Shown here piece by piece: positions 15,882-18,074 of a stretch of DNA of 18,074 nucleotides. The position numbers and the translations under genes are program-made. Numbering within the stretch: the stretch's first letter is position 1; each line of letters starts with the position of its first letter. Origin of the DNA: Anaerolineae bacterium (lineage in GTDB: Bacteria > Chloroflexota > Anaerolineae > B4-G1); the NCBI GenBank assembly GCA_030612585.1, contig JAUWNP010000079.1, positions 1 through 18,074 of the forward strand, given 5' to 3'. The notes below the pieces were generated by a model. That model was not told the DNA's origin. It saw only the letters and a list, made by a program, of their open reading frames with translations, and did not search any database.

Positions 15882-15909
15882 TTGCGCCCACTGGCTGTGG
15901 TGCTATAAT
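15882..15909 (+). promoter_or_regulatory. Promoter of the toxin-antitoxin operon, TTGCGC-16-TATAAT
   Basis: A perfect -10 box TATAAT (15904-15909) lies 16 bases after a partial -35 box TTGCGC (15882-15887). It begins five bases after the stop of the penicillin-binding protein gene, so the toxin-antitoxin pair is expressed as its own unit. Confidence 0.65.
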
Positions 15910-15915
15910 TAGGTT

Positions 15916-15928
15916 CCACTCGAGGTGG
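15916..15928. promoter_or_regulatory. Candidate operator for toxin-antitoxin autoregulation
   Basis: CCACTCGAGGTGG is one base short of a perfect 14-base palindrome centred on CTCGAG. It starts six bases after the -10 box and overlaps the expected transcription start, a usual place for the operator of a self-repressing toxin-antitoxin operon. No binding evidence is available. Confidence 0.3.
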
Positions 15929-15931
15929 TCT

Positions 15932-15940
15932 GGAGGAGGA
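15932..15940 (+). promoter_or_regulatory. Strong ribosome binding site fixing the antitoxin start
   Basis: GGAGGAGGA lies eight bases before ATG 15949. The in-frame GTG at 15925 lies upstream of it and within the operator-like palindrome, so it is not a likely start. Confidence 0.7.
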
Positions 15941-15948
15941 ATAAGTCG

Positions 15949-16176
15949 ATGACTCAGCCCACGACAGTTCAGGTTCAAGGCGCAGTTGTGGTGATGCCGC
16001 TGGAGGAGTACAACAGCATCCAGGTGCAATTCAATGAACTGCGCACGAGACTCGAAGATTTTGAGGATGTTCTTGACATGCTTCTGGCCTTGCAGGCCGA
16101 TGAGAGCGAGGTCATAGATTACGACGAATACCGGCAGCAGAGGCTGGCGACCAATGTACCGCATCCGTCTTCGTAG
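15949..16176 (+). CDS. Small antitoxin, Phd/YefM-like C-terminal type
   Basis: This 75-residue acidic protein lies directly in front of a RelE/ParE-type toxin and overlaps it by 23 bases, the standard antitoxin-toxin layout. Residues 8-21 (VQVQGAVVVMPLEEY) resemble the end of the Phd/YefM fold, where a 'pavl-leeY' strand leads into a long helix. Residues 25-50 are predicted helical and amphipathic (LRTRLEDFEDVLDMLLAL), followed by IDYDEYRQQR, suitable for wrapping the toxin. The usual N-terminal DNA-binding part of YefM (an ISATEFR-like segment) is missing, so either this is a shortened family or operator binding differs. It has its own promoter, palindrome and strong ribosome binding site. 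Assignment rests mostly on context and the short MPLEEY match. Confidence 0.75.
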   Translation: MTQPTTVQVQGAVVVMPLEEYNSIQVQFNELRTRLEDFEDVLDMLLALQADESEVIDYDEYRQQRLATNVPHPSS

Positions 16177-16492
16177 CAAGAAGGTACGCAAGCAACTGGA
16201 TGATCTATCTGTAGCAGATTTCCGCCGGGTGGATGCAAAGATAGCGCAACTCCGGGAGAACCCTCGCTCTCGTGGTGTTAAGAAGTTGTTCGACGATATC
16301 TACCACATTCGCGTCGGTGACTATCGTGTCATCTATCGAGTAGATGATGCCAAACGCTTGGTGGACATCGGCAAGGTGGAGCGCAGACGTATCTTCTCAA
16401 AAACTTGGGGCGGGTGTAGGTCGGATTTGCTATCCGACCGGACGGCGGTTAGCAAAACCGCCCTACAGTCGTCATCCCCCCCTGAATATTGA
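16154..16492 (+). CDS. RelE/ParE-family toxin with C-terminus replaced by a MITE insertion
   Basis: Toxins of this type are ribosome-dependent mRNA endonucleases (RelE) or gyrase poisons (ParE). The start MYRIRLRSKKVRKQL, the middle stretch LRENPRSRGVKKL and YHIRVGDYRVIYRVDD (50-65) are typical of the family. After Arg79 the frame runs into an inserted element and encodes 33 foreign residues (IFSKTWGGCRSD...) instead of the conserved tail. The original tail, ERTYRDIGKLFD, is still present downstream at 16509-16548 but in another frame. Splicing out the element with one target copy gives a 91-residue protein of normal family length. The lost tail includes a conserved Tyr equivalent to the region of the essential Tyr87 of E. 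coli RelE, so the present 112-residue product is probably inactive or altered; this is inference. It overlaps the antitoxin by 23 bases. Confidence 0.85.
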   Translation: MYRIRLRSKKVRKQLDDLSVADFRRVDAKIAQLRENPRSRGVKKLFDDIYHIRVGDYRVIYRVDDAKRLVDIGKVERRRIFSKTWGGCRSDLLSDRTAVSKTALQSSSPPEY

Positions 16493-16500
16493 GAAGATAC
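16389..16500. mobile_element. MITE-like non-coding element, 12-bp TIRs, 7-8 bp target duplication
   Basis: The element of about 112 bp begins GTATCTTCTCAA (16389-16400) and ends TTGAGAAGATAC (16489-16500), a perfect 12-bp inverted repeat, with G-rich/C-rich continuation on both inner sides. CGCAGAC(G) flanks it at 16382-16388(9) and 16501-16507(8); the shared G makes the duplication 7 or 8 bp. It contains no transposase and must have been moved in trans. Inside, TGTAG 16415-16419 pairs with CTACA 16463-16467 and encloses two 7-bp hairpins (16420-16438 and 16444-16462). The IS family of the mobilising transposase is not recognised. Confidence 0.85.
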
Positions 16501-16548
16501 CGCAGACGCGAACGTACGTATCGGGATATTGGCAAACTGTTCGACTGA
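16501..16548 (+). pseudogene. Disconnected 3' end of the RelE/ParE toxin gene
   Basis: Read from 16501 this encodes RRRERTYRDIGKLFD and a TGA stop. The first codons repeat the duplicated target site, so the unique lost part is 16509-16548. It sits in a different frame from the toxin because the net insertion is 119 bases. It shows that the toxin gene was intact before the insertion. Confidence 0.85.
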
Positions 16549-16578
16549 ATTTCTAGTCCCCCCACGCTGCGGCTGTAG

Positions 16579-17847
16579 TTATTGCTCCAGAGGTTCCGCC
16601 AAGCGCAGAGTGATGTAAGCCGGACGGTAGGAGCTGTCGGGCCGCAGCAGGCTGTAGGCCGAGACCGGGTTTCCTGAGCCCCAGATAGCCGCCAGGTTCA
16701 GGTTCCACAGGAACATCGGTCCCACCCAGGGTCGTTCGTCCCCCATCCAAAAAGCGCGCACGACGTAGTCCGCCTGCTGGGCCTCGCTGACCTCGCGTCC
16801 GTACTCCCAGCCCGTTGTATCCATCTGCCCCATCTTGTCGGTTGACGACCAGCCGAACTCCGTGACCCAGATCTGATGCCCTGTGTCGCCATGGGCGAGC
16901 ATAAGGGCGTGGTAGTCCTCCAGTGTGTCGCGGAAGAAAAAACTGGGGTGGCTGTTGTGGCTGGAGGCGACGTGCGTGGGGCCCTGCCAACTCTCGTCGG
17001 GCGGGTTGGCGAAGCCGTAGGGGTGAGCGCCAATGCCATCTACCCACTGGGCGATGCCAGCCTCGTACATCCCGCGCAGGAAGACGCGGTCGTCAATTGC
17101 CTCCACGCCGTCGTTGATGCCGGTGACGGCCGGCGCGCCGCTGATGACCAGTGCGTCCGGGTCGGCGGCTCGCACGCCCTTGGCTCCCTCGGCCACCAAC
17201 GCGACGAAGCGGGCCGGATCGAGGGTGTCGCCCCGCCACTCGCGGGCCAGGTTGGGCTCGTTCCATAGTTCGTAGGCCACCACGCGGCCCCGGTAGCGGG
17301 TCGCCAGTTGCCCCATAAAACGGCCAAACTCGGCGTAGTTGGCCGGGGGGCCGCTTTCCAGTTCGGAGGCGCGGGTCCAGTCGGGGGCGTGGGTCACGCC
17401 GAGCAGCAACTTGAAGCCGAACCCGTTGCACGCCTCCACCGCACGGTCCAGGAGTGCCCAATCGAAGTTGTCCGGTCCGTGCTCGATAGTGTGCCACTCT
17501 ACCTGCTGCTTGACCCACCCCACGCCCAGACCTTGTGCCCAGCGTAGGGTCTCCGCCATATCGCCAGCGAAGAGGTGCACTTGCACGCCGTAGCCGGGCT
17601 TGGGGACCGGAGGTGGCAGTGGTGTGGGGCCAGTGGACGAGGGGGGTTTGGTTGGCTGCGGAGGGGATGTGGGGGTGGGAATGGTTGAACCGCCGATGGC
17701 TGGCATGTAGATGGCGTGTCTTGTCGGAGAAGGTGATGAAGGCGGGTCAGTGGTGGGGGATGGGCGTCCGAGGCAGCCGACGAGTGCGATGGATAGCAGC
17801 GCGACGAGCGTGATCCGCCTGGTGCTGTTGCAGGAGAAAGTCTGCAT
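16579..17847 (-). CDS. Lipoprotein glycoside hydrolase, clan GH-A type (cellulase/xylosidase-like)
   Basis: This 422-residue secreted protein begins with a lipoprotein signal peptide (RRITLVALLSIALVGC, Cys25), then a Pro/Ser/Thr-rich linker to about residue 83 that includes IYMPAI, a motif type common in Chloroflexota surface proteins. From about 86 it has a TIM-barrel pattern: GYGVQVHLF, VGWVKQQVEW, FKLLLGVTHAPDW, AYELWNEPNL and IWVTEFGW. Glu197 in NEP is the expected acid/base and Glu330 in VTEFGW the expected nucleophile of retaining clan GH-A enzymes. GH5, GH39 or an unassigned family are all possible, and the substrate cannot be told from sequence. The gene is monocistronic and convergent with the toxin gene, with only 30 bases between its stop and the ancestral toxin stop. 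Its promoter sits nine bases before the ATG and no Shine-Dalgarno is present. Confidence 0.88.
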   Translation of the reverse strand: MQTFSCNSTRRITLVALLSIALVGCLGRPSPTTDPPSSPSPTRHAIYMPAIGGSTIPTPTSPPQPTKPPSSTGPTPLPPPVPKPGYGVQVHLFAGDMAETLRWAQGLGVGWVKQQVEWHTIEHGPDNFDWALLDRAVEACNGFGFKLLLGVTHAPDWTRASELESGPPANYAEFGRFMGQLATRYRGRVVAYELWNEPNLAREWRGDTLDPARFVALVAEGAKGVRAADPDALVISGAPAVTGINDGVEAIDDRVFLRGMYEAGIAQWVDGIGAHPYGFANPPDESWQGPTHVASSHNSHPSFFFRDTLEDYHALMLAHGDTGHQIWVTEFGWSSTDKMGQMDTTGWEYGREVSEAQQADYVVRAFWMGDERPWVGPMFLWNLNLAAIWGSGNPVSAYSLLRPDSSYRPAYITLRLAEPLEQ

Positions 17848-17856
17848 CGTGGATCT

Positions 17857-17884
17857 ATTGTAGTCGCAAGTGCTGTGTTGTCAA
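17857..17884 (-). promoter_or_regulatory. Promoter of the glycoside hydrolase gene, TTGACA-16-TACAAT
   Basis: On the minus strand a perfect -35 box TTGACA (17884-17879) and TACAAT (17862-17857) are 16 bases apart, and the ATG follows after nine bases. The mRNA should be leaderless or nearly so. Confidence 0.75.
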
Positions 17885-17895
17885 CCGGGGCCTTG

Positions 17896-17924
17896 TTGAC
17901 AGGAGAACCAGATGCGTTTACAAT
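17896..17924 (+). promoter_or_regulatory. Divergent promoter, TTGACA-17-TACAAT
   Basis: A perfect -35 box TTGACA (17896-17901) and TACAAT (17919-17924), 17 bases apart, point rightwards, back to back with the glycoside hydrolase promoter. Its target lies at or beyond the right edge. The expected transcript start falls in a heptamer repeat, and two GGTATACC palindromes follow downstream. Confidence 0.65.
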
Positions 17925-17927
17925 AGT

Positions 17928-17941
17928 CATTGTTCATTGTT
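17928..17941. repeat. Heptanucleotide repeat tract C (two CATTGTT units)
   Basis: Two exact CATTGTT units follow the degenerate unit CAATAGT at 17921-17927, which includes part of the -10 box. On the minus strand this reads AACAATGAACAATGAC, matching the CAATGAA-CAATGAC units at 13619-13632 just ahead of tract B. It is therefore a partial third copy of the same compound repeat. Confidence 0.6.
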
Positions 17942-17958
17942 CTGTAGAGTCCATTAAT

Positions 17959-17993
17959 GGTATACCCCCGATAGTCCAGAACAGGTATACCCC
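17959..17993. promoter_or_regulatory. Paired GGTATACCCC sites, candidate operator or element end
   Basis: GGTATACCCC occurs at 17959-17968 and again at 17984-17993, 25 bases apart start to start. The first eight bases, GGTATACC, are self-complementary. The pair lies between a strong promoter and the next possible start codon, as expected of a repressor site, but repeats near a mobile-element end would look similar. Confidence 0.4.
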
Positions 17994-18003
17994 TACCAAG
18001 GTA

Positions 18004-18060
18004 ATGGAAGTTGAAAAGGTTGCGACAATTGCAGTACATCTTCAGGTTCCAAGCCAGTGA
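18004..18060 (+). other. Short open frame at right edge, possibly the remnant of a longer gene
   Basis: ATG 18004 opens 18 codons (MEVEKVATIAVHLQVPSQ) before TGA and TAG in a row. The frame is also open upstream to 17875, but that part precedes the transcript start and contains no other good start. The peptide looks like the first beta strand of a small domain; a loose resemblance to TnpB N-termini (IS200/IS605) was considered, but 18 residues cannot establish it. It may be a broken gene start, or no gene at all. Confidence 0.15.
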
Positions 18061-18074
18061 TAGTTGGCACGTCC

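Noticed and set aside
16415..16467. tRNA-like or riboswitch-like cloverleaf
   Set aside because: The three-stem fold has no tRNA landmarks (no T-loop GTTC, no acceptor end) and lies inside an element with inverted termini and a target duplication, so it belongs to the mobile element.
17875..18060. 61-codon open frame as a real gene
   Set aside because: Its start precedes the rightward promoter, it runs through the promoter, heptamer repeat and GGTATACC sites, and no domain is visible. Only the last 18 codons were kept, as a low-confidence remnant.

Overview
This GC-rich window most likely comes from a member of the Chloroflexota (Anaerolineae-like). The evidence is a set of very large multi-GAF histidine kinases, secreted lipoproteins with Pro/Thr-rich linkers, an 'IYMPAI' segment of the kind common in Chloroflexota surface proteins, and interspersed heptanucleotide repeats. 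The taxonomic call is inference.

Positions 1-12790 hold a tandem array of paralogous two-component proteins, all on the + strand. It starts with the C-terminal end of a protein with two receiver (REC) domains. Next come a 1739-residue membrane histidine kinase (4 TM, PAS, 7 GAF, HisKA, HATPase) with no receiver, a 1586-residue hybrid kinase (2 TM, HAMP, PAS, 4 GAF, HisKA, HATPase, REC, REC) joined to it by an ATGA overlap, and a soluble 640-residue REC-HisKA-HATPase-REC-REC protein. The kinase cores and REC pairs are similar at DNA level. No DNA-binding, enzymatic or Hpt output domain is visible, so signals must leave the array through an unlinked partner.

Positions 12791-15877 hold a Maf-type nucleotide pyrophosphatase with a near-leaderless promoter, followed by a lipoprotein class B penicillin-binding protein. 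The lipoprotein signal peptide is partly encoded by a heptanucleotide repeat tract. Both genes fit cell-envelope growth and division.

Positions 15878-16548 hold a RelE/ParE-type toxin-antitoxin pair with its own promoter and a candidate operator. A MITE-like element of about 112 bp, with 12-bp perfect terminal inverted repeats and a 7-8 bp target duplication, sits in the 3' end of the toxin gene. It replaces the conserved C-terminal tail. Removing it together with one copy of the duplication restores a typical 91-residue toxin. Inside the element, two hairpins have complementary loops.

Positions 16549-18074 hold a minus-strand lipoprotein glycoside hydrolase of clan GH-A type with a near-consensus, near-leaderless promoter. 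A divergent near-consensus promoter follows, with a further heptamer repeat, two palindromic GGTATACC sites and a short open frame at the right edge.

The strongest observations are the MITE in the toxin gene, its loop-complementary fold, and the heptamer family that has become protein-coding in the penicillin-binding protein.
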